This document shows positions 13,724-19,592 of a DNA stretch of 37,719 nt, in pieces (position 1 is the first letter of the stretch; each line of letters begins with the position of its first letter). Position numbers and translations under genes: made by a program. The notes below the pieces were generated by a model. The model searched no databases. It saw only the letters and a program-made list of their open reading frames with translations, and was not told where the DNA came from. This DNA comes from a virus. The stretch covers positions 1 through 37,719 of IMG/VR virus record IMGVR_UViG_3300044616_001451. One strand, given 5' to 3'.

Positions 13724-13883
13724 GGCTTTTGTCCTCCTTTTTCCAAAATTGCCTTGTCAACCGACTGTTCCACCTTTTGCTCATACGCCGATAATTCCGT
13801 GATGATCTATTCCGCACAAACCACTTGGTTTCCTTATAGAAATTCTGAATAATCATGATGGCTTTAGTCGGGGGCTTGTTCAT
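13720..13883 (-). pseudogene. frameshifted small gene between two ATGA junctions
   Basis: The start ATG at 13883 overlaps the TGA of the Thg1-like gene; the expected TGA at 13722-13720 overlaps the next ATG. Between them are 164 bases, not a multiple of three. One frame reads MNKPPTKAIMIIQNFYKETK then WFVRN; the other gives TELSAYEQKVEQSVDKAIL then EKGGQKP. A one-base loss (or two-base gain) near 13800-13820 would explain this. Without repair the first frame ends after about 58 residues in basic nonsense (RRMSKRWNSRLTRQFWKK). It could be a real mutation or an assembly error. Confidence 0.65.
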
Positions 13884-14689
13884 GTTTCTGGTTGCCCTTG
13901 GTTAAATATCACGGCCTCTCGGTTTTTTACCTTGGTGAAATTTGGCATATCAATGCGCTCAACAACAAAACGGCTGAATGTTTCTCCGGTTTCCGGTCTG
14001 TTTTCTTTTGGTATGCGTAGAAGCTCCTCGTCGGTCAGAGATTTCTCGGTAACAACCTTGCGAAAAAAACTACCGCGTTTGAAAAACGCAGGATAATCGT
14101 TAAAATTTATTCCTTTTTGAAAAAGCATTTCTTGCATTTCCGAACTGGTTTTGTTTTGAAGTTCGCTGCTTTTGTAATACGCTCTCGCTGCCATACTAAT
14201 AGCATTCTTGGTGGCATCTTTCTCTCGCCAAAGTAGGGTGTTGGCAGCTTCCTCTTTATTGGGGAGTTGAAAAACTCGGCAATCGAACGCTGGGGTATAT
14301 TTAATGGCACGCATACGCATATCCTCCCCGCTTTCAAGGCAGAAAATAGTAAATTTCGCCGACGCCATCCCCGCCAAAACAGAAACTATTTTTTGAATTT
14401 TTCCACCAAAAAACATTTGCGAATAAGGACAGTCTTGTAGCCACAAAAGACTTATCTCATCGGATTGTGTGTACCCGATAATAGCGTTAGTTTCTTTAAT
14501 CAGGTATTTTGTCGTTTCTTGCATTATGGTTGTTATGCGCTGGTCATATGGCCGTTCTAAGCCTCTAGTAAATGTGGAAAATGCCCTTCCATCCAACCTG
14601 GCATAAATAGGTAGTAGCGGCACAAAACGACGGCCAGTCTCAATCCCCTCGTAATTTTTCATTCGGTCGCCAAAGTCGTCTTTACTCAT
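13880..14689 (-). CDS. Thg1-like 3'-5' nucleotidyltransferase
   Basis: This 269-residue protein matches the Thg1 / Thg1-like family, which adds nucleotides to the 5' end of tRNA in the 3'-5' direction. It has YARLDGRAFSTFTRG with metal ligand Asp33, IIGYTQSDEISLLW with Asp77-Glu78, and FDCRVFQLPNKEEA followed by LLWREKDATKNAISMAARAY. The HINNLYN signature of eukaryotic Thg1 is replaced by KNAISMAA-type sequence, as in bacterial and archaeal TLPs that repair truncated tRNAs. Length agrees with the family and catalytic carboxylates are present, so it is probably active. It is in an accessory operon of small unknown genes, with no tRNA gene in the phage. Confidence 0.88.
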   Translation of the reverse strand: MSKDDFGDRMKNYEGIETGRRFVPLLPIYARLDGRAFSTFTRGLERPYDQRITTIMQETTKYLIKETNAIIGYTQSDEISLLWLQDCPYSQMFFGGKIQKIVSVLAGMASAKFTIFCLESGEDMRMRAIKYTPAFDCRVFQLPNKEEAANTLLWREKDATKNAISMAARAYYKSSELQNKTSSEMQEMLFQKGINFNDYPAFFKRGSFFRKVVTEKSLTDEELLRIPKENRPETGETFSRFVVERIDMPNFTKVKNREAVIFNQGQPET

Positions 14690-14691
14690 CT

Positions 14692-14922
14692 TTATCTTTC
14701 CATAAACAGCTTAGGATCAATTTTATAAGCACTTTCGTTCCCAGAAATAATGCCATTGTGATTGTATGTTCTTTGCCAAAGAATTGCGATTGGGAATCCC
14801 TTTTTTTCAAACCTCGCCACCTCAAAACAACCGACTGTCTCAATAGAAATCCAACCATCTTTTTCTGCGGCTTTTTTAAAGGCTTTTAATGTTCTATTTA
14901 AAATGTGCTTAGGAAGGCTCAT
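14692..14922 (-). CDS. hypothetical protein upstream of the Thg1-like gene
   Basis: This 76-residue protein starts MSLPKHILNRTLKAFKKAA and continues WISIETVGCFEVARFEKKG then FPIAILWQRTY: a basic helix followed by a beta sheet. It ends two bases before the Thg1-like ATG and starts inside the last codons of the broken gene upstream, so it is part of one coupled operon. A partner role for the Thg1-like enzyme is conceivable, but no family is recognised. Confidence 0.65.
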   Translation of the reverse strand: MSLPKHILNRTLKAFKKAAEKDGWISIETVGCFEVARFEKKGFPIAILWQRTYNHNGIISGNESAYKIDPKLFMER

Positions 14923-15151
14923 CCAAAAATCTCCCTATTTCCGAAGGCAAAGGCACCCGCCCCGTTTGGTGTATAATCTCTTTCACAGCCCTCACAACGC
15001 TGTCTCCGTCATAGTCCTTGGCCAGTATATCTTAGAACGCCATAACGGTGCCTTCAGGGTCTCCTGTCACCCCTTTATACTCCTTCATCACCCGGCACAC
15101 CCGATGCAGGTGATACAGCAATTCATTCCGGTGCTGTTCTTTCCATTCCAC
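14909..15151 (-). pseudogene. gene interrupted by an in-frame ochre codon
   Basis: An 81-codon frame starts at GTG 15151, three bases after the DUF551-like stop, and ends at 14909 overlapping the next gene. It reads VEWKEQHRNELLYHLHRVC then RVMKEYKGVTGDPEGTVMAF, stops at TAA 15034-15032, and continues DILAKDYDGDSVVRAVKEI then IHQTGRVPLPSEIGRFLDEP. Both halves look like one helical coding sequence and fill the gap between overlapping neighbours, so a point mutation has probably made the stop. Suppression or re-initiation cannot be excluded. Confidence 0.6.
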
Positions 15152-15153
15152 GG

Positions 15154-15420
15154 CTATAGGCTTTCTGTTTTTGGCGCTTCTGATAACGGCATCCAATACT
15201 TAGGATCAAAGGCCTTATCTTTATAAGGATTGCTTGTAACTGTCCAAATACCTTCCTCCCCGTATTTTGCTACACGCCAAGAATACTTTGGATCACAATT
15301 TTCTCCATCGGCTCCATCCCAATCCCACCGGGAATAAACAAGAATTTCTGGATTGTTATTGTCTTCTAAGAAGTCTACTTCTTTACCAGGCGCCGTTTCA
15401 ATAGGTTGCCATTCAGTCAT
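15154..15420 (-). CDS. DUF551-like protein
   Basis: The 88-residue protein starts TEWQPIETAPGKEVDFLED and ends KAFDPKYWMPLSEAPKTE. The WQPIETAP opening and YWMPLSEAP ending are the hallmark of the DUF551 family, found in many phages and of unknown function. It overlaps the upstream gene in an ATGA. The family is short and usually complete at this length. Confidence 0.8.
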   Translation of the reverse strand: MTEWQPIETAPGKEVDFLEDNNNPEILVYSRWDWDGADGENCDPKYSWRVAKYGEEGIWTVTSNPYKDKAFDPKYWMPLSEAPKTESL

Positions 15421-15800
15421 ACCAACTCCACCCTTGATTCATCAATAAAATAAACGATTCTCCCATCCTTATCTTTGCTAAGGACAAGATCCAAAGTCAC
15501 TTCTGTTTTGATAAAGGTATTTCCTAAACCATCTTCACGGTAAATTTTACCAGAAAAATACTTACCGAGAGCATCATTCACAGCGCTATCAAACATGCTC
15601 GCTATAAAATCCCTAAACACCACTTTCATACCCGCACAGTCGTTCTCGTTTTTATTTTCCTCAAACCACTCTTCAATCGTCGAAAGAATTTTCTCTTCAG
15701 TCTTGTTTATCTCTTGTACTTTTTGAAGTAACTCAGAAAAGCAATCAGGGTCCTCAAACCACTTTTCAAACATCGTCGGCAGTTTTTTCTCTTCAGTCAT
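15417..15800 (-). CDS. acidic hypothetical protein, first gene of the leftward accessory operon
   Basis: This 127-residue acidic protein has a helical first half (MFEKWFEDPDCFSELLQKVQ and ILSTIEEWFEENKNE) that looks internally repeated (FEKWFED / IEEWFEE) and a beta-rich second half (EVTLDLVLSKDKDGRIVYFI). It is directly under a strong minus-strand promoter at 15822-15857 and has GGAG before its start. It is linked by ATGA to the DUF551-like gene. No family recognised. Confidence 0.65.
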   Translation of the reverse strand: MTEEKKLPTMFEKWFEDPDCFSELLQKVQEINKTEEKILSTIEEWFEENKNENDCAGMKVVFRDFIASMFDSAVNDALGKYFSGKIYREDGLGNTFIKTEVTLDLVLSKDKDGRIVYFIDESRVELV

Positions 15801-15821
15801 GATTCACTCCATCGTTTGATT

Positions 15822-15857
15822 CTATATGTACTATACACTAAGATTCCACCCTGTCAA
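15822..15857 (-). promoter_or_regulatory. leftward promoter with shared operator half-sites
   Basis: On the minus strand TTGACA (15857-15852), 16 bp, TATAGT (15835-15830) followed by ACATATAGAA. The -10 lies within GTGTATAGTACATATAG, a dyad like those at 19893, 21647 and 23134. It drives the accessory operon with the Thg1-like gene. Confidence 0.85.
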
Positions 15858-15866
15858 CAGTTAAAT

Positions 15867-16118
15867 TCATACCTTTGCCTTTGCACCTTTGGACGAAATC
15901 AACTTAATCTGCTTCCCAGGAAATATCCGTTTGAGATAAGCCTCATACTTGCCAGCCATAAATTGCAACGGCGCCTTCTCAGGGTATATCATCACCTCAT
16001 CCCCATGAATTTTTATCTGCACGGCGCGAAAATCTACCTCCGCCTGCCAACGATCTACCTCCGCAGGCAACATGGGCAAAATCTTCCCCAACAAATCTAT
16101 TTTGGTTTCCTGGTTCAT
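15867..16118 (-). CDS. hypothetical protein after the replication genes
   Basis: An 83-residue mixed alpha/beta protein (MNQETKIDLLGKILPMLPAE, EVMIYPEKAPLQFMAGKYEA) with a basic C-terminus (PGKQIKLISSKGAKAKV). It starts in an ATGA overlap with the gene upstream and is the last gene of the replication operon. No family recognised; a nucleic-acid contact through the basic tail is possible. Confidence 0.6.
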   Translation of the reverse strand: MNQETKIDLLGKILPMLPAEVDRWQAEVDFRAVQIKIHGDEVMIYPEKAPLQFMAGKYEAYLKRIFPGKQIKLISSKGAKAKV

Positions 16119-16603
16119 GACAAATCCCCAATTTGCTTCGTCTGCCCACCCTCAAGAATACCCTGCATACTAACAACCTCTCTTTCCAAATTTACCACGT
16201 TTTCCGTATATTTTTTAAACACTTGCGATATTTCGTGGTACTGTGGATACCAAGGGCTGTTAGCCTCCTTCAACGCCTGATAAGCCATCAGCAACGACAG
16301 GGCAGATATGCGGCCGTGAAAATCCTCCGAAACTTCGTTTATCAAAATCGTGAGGGTTGCCCCACCATTTGATGCGTGTTTAATCGCCATTAGACGGGCA
16401 AGGGCATCGCTTATCATCTTTTTGCTTGCCAGGGTAGCCTGAAGACGCTTGACATCATCGTAGAGGCTTCCTAGCGCGTTTTTGACGTATTCTGCATTTT
16501 GAGGGTCTTCACCCAACTTGTCAAAAATATCGGTTTTTTGCCTTGGATCCCACCGTAAACCGTATCTTCCTTTAGGTGCTAAGGCCGAGATTACGGCGGA
16601 CAT
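16115..16603 (-). CDS. hypothetical protein coupled to the replication initiator
   Basis: I chose the Met at 16603 (162 residues, MSAVISALAPKGRYGLRWDP) because the longer frame to 16780 lies inside the initiator gene and its extra 59 residues are Thr/Ser-rich shadow sequence. The rest is helical (YVKNALGSLYDDVKRLQATL, ISQVFKKYTENVVNLEREV) with a possible coiled coil at the end. It overlaps the initiator gene by 32 bp. By position it could be a replication accessory or helicase-loading factor; I see no ATPase motif. Confidence 0.65.
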   Translation of the reverse strand: MSAVISALAPKGRYGLRWDPRQKTDIFDKLGEDPQNAEYVKNALGSLYDDVKRLQATLASKKMISDALARLMAIKHASNGGATLTILINEVSEDFHGRISALSLLMAYQALKEANSPWYPQYHEISQVFKKYTENVVNLEREVVSMQGILEGGQTKQIGDLS

Positions 16604-17378
16604 CGAGCATTTTACGTTCGTAGTCGCTAAGCCTGGGAGCGTATCCCGAATCCTGCTGGTATCCGTTGAAAGGCTGGTATTCCGTGCCGTTGGTATCGTG
16701 ACCACTGTTCCAATTTTCTGCATTGTGTTTTCTCCCGTTGGTTTCTTTGGTTTCGTAGACAGTCTGCCATCCGCGTTCAATGGCCATTTCCAGTAATTTC
16801 GTGGGATCGTTCCCGTCGTTGTAGAGATTTATGATTTTGCTGATGAGCAATTCCTTCGCCCGATGCGTCATGGGCTTTTTGATGTTCTTGCGATGCTGGA
16901 AAAAATCTAACAGCAGGTCTTCCGGAATGTAGCTGGGAATATCCAACACCTCCTCTGGTTTCACGGATTCGGTTTTTTTCTTTTTTATATTTTTCTTTTT
17001 TATATTTGGTTCTTGGTTATTGGTTATTGGTTCTTGGTTAACCAGTGTGGGTTTCGTTTGGGTTTCGTTTGGGTTTCCAAAATTAACCCACTGGGTTTCT
17101 GAAGTATCTGTATTTTCTATTGTATTTTCAAAAGTAGTTTTTTTAGGTCTTCCGCCGCGTTTTCCGTTGGTTTTATTTTTCTCGCAAACCTTTTCGTAAT
17201 TTTCGCTTGAAAAATGCAATTCTTTGAACAGGGAATGGTCTGCAAATGCTTTGGGGATTGTGCCCGTTCTGTATGCCTTGAAGAAGGTTTTCATGTACGC
17301 GCCGAGTTCTTCATCGGTCATATCCAATGAGTCACAGATAAGGTCTTTCACGTACAGCTTTATGTAGGGGGGCTTCAT
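16572..17378 (-). CDS. replication initiator, DUF1376/DnaT-like
   Basis: This 268-residue protein has an N-terminal domain (YIKLYVKDLICDSLDMTDEE, then LGAYMKTFFKAYRTGTIP) of DUF1376/YdaU type, a basic stretch NGKRGGRPKK, a low-complexity Asn/Gln/Lys linker at about residues 95-140, and a C-terminal domain (LLDFFQHRKNIKKPMTHRAK, then LLEMAIERGWQTVY) like those in DnaT and phage replisome organisers. It probably binds the origin and loads the host helicase. The linker DNA carries tandem iterons, as in lambda O. A leftward promoter with the shared leader lies about 110 bp upstream. Confidence 0.75.
   Translation of the reverse strand: MKPPYIKLYVKDLICDSLDMTDEELGAYMKTFFKAYRTGTIPKAFADHSLFKELHFSSENYEKVCEKNKTNGKRGGRPKKTTFENTIENTDTSETQWVNFGNPNETQTKPTLVNQEPITNNQEPNIKKKNIKKKKTESVKPEEVLDIPSYIPEDLLLDFFQHRKNIKKPMTHRAKELLISKIINLYNDGNDPTKLLEMAIERGWQTVYETKETNGRKHNAENWNSGHDTNGTEYQPFNGYQQDSGYAPRLSDYERKMLDVRRNLGLST
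16980..17077. other. candidate replication origin inside the initiator gene
   Basis: Five tandem 7-mers TTGGTT(C/A) fill 17006-17040. Next to them is an AT-rich stretch with two copies of CTTTTTTATATTT (16980-16992 and 16995-17007), a natural melting region. On the other side are two and a half 11-mers GGGTTTCGTTT (17049-17077). Iterons plus an AT-rich tract in the linker region of the initiator gene is the lambda-type origin layout. The repeats also encode a low-complexity linker, so a protein-level reason for repetition is the alternative. Confidence 0.65.
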
Positions 17379-17487
17379 TTCGTGATACCTTCCTCTTCTC
17401 CCTCTTTAGAAAAATATGGGGCAACCCGTCCCGAGGAAGGAAGAATTGGGCTTTCGGCTGGCCTGCCTAGCCCCATGTTGTTGGTAT

Positions 17488-17509
17488 ATTATACAGAAAG
17501 AAAAGTCAA
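17488..17509 (-). promoter_or_regulatory. leftward promoter of the replication operon
   Basis: Minus-strand TATAAT (17493-17488) is followed by ATACCAACAAC, like the shared leader cassette. TTGACT lies only 10 bp upstream (17509-17504), too close to act as its -35, and at 17 bp there is no good match, so an activator or an A-rich upstream element may help. The palindromic operator cluster lies just upstream. Confidence 0.55.
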
Positions 17510-17514
17510 CCATT

Positions 17515-17580
17515 TTTGTGACTCGTATTTTGAGTTTTGCAGGACACAAACTATTTTGTGACTCGTGGACGAGACACAAA
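17515..17580. promoter_or_regulatory. palindromic operator cluster
   Basis: TTTGTGACTCGT occurs at 17515-17526 and 17555-17566. The second copy faces ACGAGACACAAA (17569-17580) across two bases, giving a 26-bp dyad with one mismatch pair. The first faces GGACACAAA (17542-17550). A further CCACAAAA lies at 17609-17616. The cluster lies between the leftward replication promoter and the rightward promoter of the structured RNA, so one dimeric regulator could control both. It differs in sequence from the other two operator classes. Confidence 0.75.
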
Positions 17581-17625
17581 CCATATCGAGCATATCCTCG
17601 GAATGGTCCCACAAAATCACATGAT

Positions 17626-17654
17626 TTCCCATCTATGCCCAAATGTGGTATAGT
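17626..17654 (+). promoter_or_regulatory. promoter of the structured RNA
   Basis: TTCCCA (17626-17631), a 17-bp spacer, TATAGT (17649-17654). The -35 matches the consensus at four of six bases. The expected start, about 17660-17661, coincides with the first base of the closing stem of the RNA, which supports both calls. Confidence 0.6.
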
Positions 17655-17659
17655 CAATC

Positions 17660-17760
17660 ATGCTTAGAGGTGAGAAGGCCCTCCTCACGCACCGCCAATC
17701 GGTAAATAACGTAGGAAACTACGCCAAGAGATGCAGGAACCGGGGGCCCTGCCTAAGCAT
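17660..17760 (+). ncRNA. cloverleaf-like structured RNA, possibly C4-like
   Basis: A perfect 8-bp closing stem (ATGCTTAG 17660-17667 with CTAAGCAT 17753-17760) encloses four hairpins: GTGAG/CTCAC (17670-17688), ACCG/CGGT (17691-17703), CGTAG-GAAA-CTACG with a GNRA loop (17710-17723), and GCAGG/CCTGC (17733-17752) stacked directly on the closing stem. GCCC in the first loop (17678-17681) can kiss GGGC in the fourth (17744-17747), like D- and T-loop contact in tRNA. The GNRA loop fits the plus strand. No useful reading frame lies in it. The phage C4 antisense RNAs, which are cloverleaf-like, are the nearest idea, but I cannot confirm it. No T-run terminator follows. Confidence 0.65.
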
Positions 17761-17770
17761 CAATCTAATG

Positions 17771-18130
17771 TTAATCAGGGATTTTATAAGGATTAAAGGG
17801 TTGTAGACCCGTCGGCGCTGGCATGATAACTGGCGTTTCCATTTTTAAATCTTTCAAAAGGACAAACTCTAATCTTTTTTTTATATTTTTTATATCATCA
17901 ATCATTGGCAAAATATCCCCATTATACTCCTTAAGTTTTTCCGAATAGAACATTTCTTTTTTAATGCCGTCTACCTCTAAAAAAGCATAAACCTGAAGCG
18001 CAAAATATGATCCTTCTTTTTCAACAATAGTCCACCCAAACTCACCTTGTTTTAATGGCCTTCCATTTCTTGGCACACCAATGTTGTTCTCAATAAGTTT
18101 TATAATTGAATAATTAAGTTTTATTGTCAT
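17771..18130 (-). CDS. hypothetical protein (119 aa)
   Basis: A soluble alpha/beta protein: MTIKLNYSIIKLIENNIGVP, then FGWTIVEKEGSYFALQVYAF, a Lys/Ile-rich helix and a Pro-rich end (ETPVIMPAPTGLQPFNPYK). It is the last gene of the GapR-like operon and ends 10 bp from the structured RNA, which is read toward it; the RNA would be antisense to this transcript if either reads through. No family recognised. Confidence 0.6.
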   Translation of the reverse strand: MTIKLNYSIIKLIENNIGVPRNGRPLKQGEFGWTIVEKEGSYFALQVYAFLEVDGIKKEMFYSEKLKEYNGDILPMIDDIKNIKKRLEFVLLKDLKMETPVIMPAPTGLQPFNPYKIPD

Positions 18131-18142
18131 AGATAATTCTTT

Positions 18143-18805
18143 CTAATTGCTTTTTATTTCAGCAAGCAATGATTCGTATTGGGTGATCCCTTCCAGGGCT
18201 GGGATACATTTTTTGAGTAGCTGCCGTAGCTTTTCTTCTTCGGTAAAAGGCTGCTCTTCGGGTGTCTTTCTCATTTCAGGATGCTTCACCCAATTTTTAA
18301 AATTTATCCGAGTTTCTCTGTTGGCAAGAGAGCAATCAAGGCCATAGTCCTGATAAGTATAAATATCCTCAAACGTGGCATCATATTGAAAACACTCCGC
18401 GACAAAACCAATGTCGTAAAAGCGTTCGTCATCAGTCATAAAAACACCCGTGTATTTTTCGTCACCGACAAAATACACCGTGTCGATAGATTCATCGGGA
18501 TAATACTTTTGTAGAAATTCAATGATTGTTTGTTTGCACGCTTCATTTAATAAGCATTCACTTCGATATGTTTCATAAACCTTTATTTCCTCAAATTTAT
18601 AGTCGTAATATAAAGATTCCGCAATCAACGCTATACTAAAATACCTATCACTTATATCAAAAATTGTTGTGTTGTTTCCGTATTCCCCTACAAAGCAAAC
18701 ATCATCTATATGTTCTTCAGGATAGTATTTTTCCAAGAATGCAACGACTAGTTTTTCACATGCTTTGTTGTATTTTTCCCATGCTTTGTATGATTTTTCA
18801 CTCAT
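18143..18805 (-). CDS. protein with an internal ~70-residue duplication
   Basis: The start Met at 18805 (MSEKSYKAWEKYNKACEKL) follows GGGGA and overlaps the GapR-like stop in an ATGA; the longer frame to 18862 is inside that gene. The 220-residue protein contains two similar units: KYYPEEHIDDVCFVGEY with YFSIALIAESLYYDYKFEEI, and KYYPDESIDTVYFVGDE with FYDIGFVAECFQYDATFEDI. Each has a helix, a beta hairpin and an acidic helix. A C-terminal segment of charged helix follows. No known family; the acidic repeats suggest a protein-binding role. Confidence 0.7.
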   Translation of the reverse strand: MSEKSYKAWEKYNKACEKLVVAFLEKYYPEEHIDDVCFVGEYGNNTTIFDISDRYFSIALIAESLYYDYKFEEIKVYETYRSECLLNEACKQTIIEFLQKYYPDESIDTVYFVGDEKYTGVFMTDDERFYDIGFVAECFQYDATFEDIYTYQDYGLDCSLANRETRINFKNWVKHPEMRKTPEEQPFTEEEKLRQLLKKCIPALEGITQYESLLAEIKSN

Positions 18806-19062
18806 AACGTCATCCCCGGCAATAAAGGTTGTTGAATCTGGCCCGCATACAATTCCATGCATTCCGATAGCTGTCGCATCTTTTCCCGCTTCTTTTCATC
18901 CGCAGACGCGATCTTCACCAGCTTTTTCATGACAGGTACGTTAAAGCCATCGTCCTTTGCATCGGCGTATATCGTTTTGATGTCCTCGCGCATGGCGTGA
19001 ATCTCTGTCATCAGGTACACAACCTTGTCGATTCTGTCTTTTAGGTCGTTTTGGTCACTCAT
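18802..19062 (-). CDS. GapR/DUF2312-like nucleoid protein
   Basis: This 86-residue protein has LKDRIDKVVYLMTEIHAMRE, then DIKTIYADAKDDGFNVPVMK and KLVKIASADEKKRE, the pattern of GapR (DUF2312), an alphaproteobacterial DNA-binding protein that encloses overtwisted DNA. The C-terminus is longer and different (MELYAGQIQQPLLPGMTL). In a phage it may bind supercoiled or replicating DNA, or interfere with the host GapR. It overlaps both neighbours by 4 bp. It is one of the best host clues, since the family is essentially alphaproteobacterial. Confidence 0.85.
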   Translation of the reverse strand: MSDQNDLKDRIDKVVYLMTEIHAMREDIKTIYADAKDDGFNVPVMKKLVKIASADEKKREKMRQLSECMELYAGQIQQPLLPGMTL

Positions 19063-19289
19063 AATTTAAATCCCTTTGGAAGTTGGGCGTTATAAAGGCT
19101 TGCGCCATAAAGATTTGTTTTACTTAAATCACAACGGCATAAATTAGAATTTTCAAGATCTGAAAAACTCATATTTACGCCATCCAATTTATGGGGATAA
19201 ATATCTAAATTTGATAAATCACAATATGAAAAATCCTTTTGTCCATTCCACATTGCTGTATCAAACTCTGATTGCGTGTACTTTTTCAT
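19059..19289 (-). CDS. small pentapeptide-repeat protein (76 aa)
   Basis: The product has pentapeptide repeats from about residue 18: DFSYCDLSNLDI, then VNMSFSDLENSNLCRCDLSK and TNLYGASLYNAQL. Such repeats fold into a beta helix; some bind gyrase, and being next to a GapR-like DNA-topology protein is suggestive but not proof. It is the first gene of the operon under a minus-strand promoter (19354-19325) and overlaps the GapR-like gene by 4 bp. Confidence 0.75.
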   Translation of the reverse strand: MKKYTQSEFDTAMWNGQKDFSYCDLSNLDIYPHKLDGVNMSFSDLENSNLCRCDLSKTNLYGASLYNAQLPKGFKL

Positions 19290-19300
19290 AATTTATCCTC

Positions 19301-19354
19301 TTGACGTGTTGATGTTCTTACTGTATGATACACATAGAATCAGATGAAAGTCAA
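19301..19354. promoter_or_regulatory. divergent promoters with overlapping -10 elements
   Basis: Plus: TTGACG (19301-19306), 17 bp, TATGAT (19324-19329). Minus: TTGACT (19354-19349), 18 bp, TATCAT (19330-19325). The two -10 hexamers cover the same seven bases, so RNA polymerase can occupy only one at a time. The plus transcript starts about eight bases before ATG 19344, leaving almost no leader. Confidence 0.8.
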
Positions 19355-19592
19355 GACAATGATTTTAAGTTATTACTATTCTTGTATCCACAAAGATGAC
19401 CTGCCAAAGTTTGAGAAAAAAGCAAAGGCATTGGGCGCGGAGTATCAATCGTTTCCTGTGGGTCTCATTGAGAGAAACCTGTCTGTGAAGTTTTTGGGGA
19501 AAGACTTGAAGGATTGTGAACGTAAGGCGGGGTTGTTTCGGAAGATTTATCAAACAAAAAGGGAGATCGGACCATGGTCAAAAGAGCTTTAA
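19344..19592 (+). CDS. hypothetical protein (82 aa), nearly leaderless
   Basis: A basic soluble protein: MKVKTMILSYYYSCIHKDDL, then KFEKKAKALGAEYQSFPVGL and VKFLGKDLKDCERKAGLFRK. The alternation of helix and strand resembles a small ferredoxin-like fold, but no family is recognised. The predicted transcript start is within ten bases of the ATG and there is no Shine-Dalgarno site, so translation may be leaderless; Met6 at 19359 is the alternative start. It overlaps the next gene by 19 bp. Confidence 0.6.
   Translation: MKVKTMILSYYYSCIHKDDLPKFEKKAKALGAEYQSFPVGLIERNLSVKFLGKDLKDCERKAGLFRKIYQTKREIGPWSKEL

Noticed and set aside
16604-16780. N-terminal extension of the gene ending at 16115
   Set aside because: It lies inside the initiator gene, reads as Thr/Ser-rich shadow, and Met 16603 gives a sensible start.
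17406-17667. Open frames on both strands across the operator and promoter region
   Set aside because: Both are Pro/Cys/Ser-rich shadows without ribosome sites and cover operators and promoters.
17660-17760. Hammerhead, HDV-like, twister or known riboswitch
   Set aside because: The required conserved core bases of these classes are missing on both strands, although hairpins are abundant.
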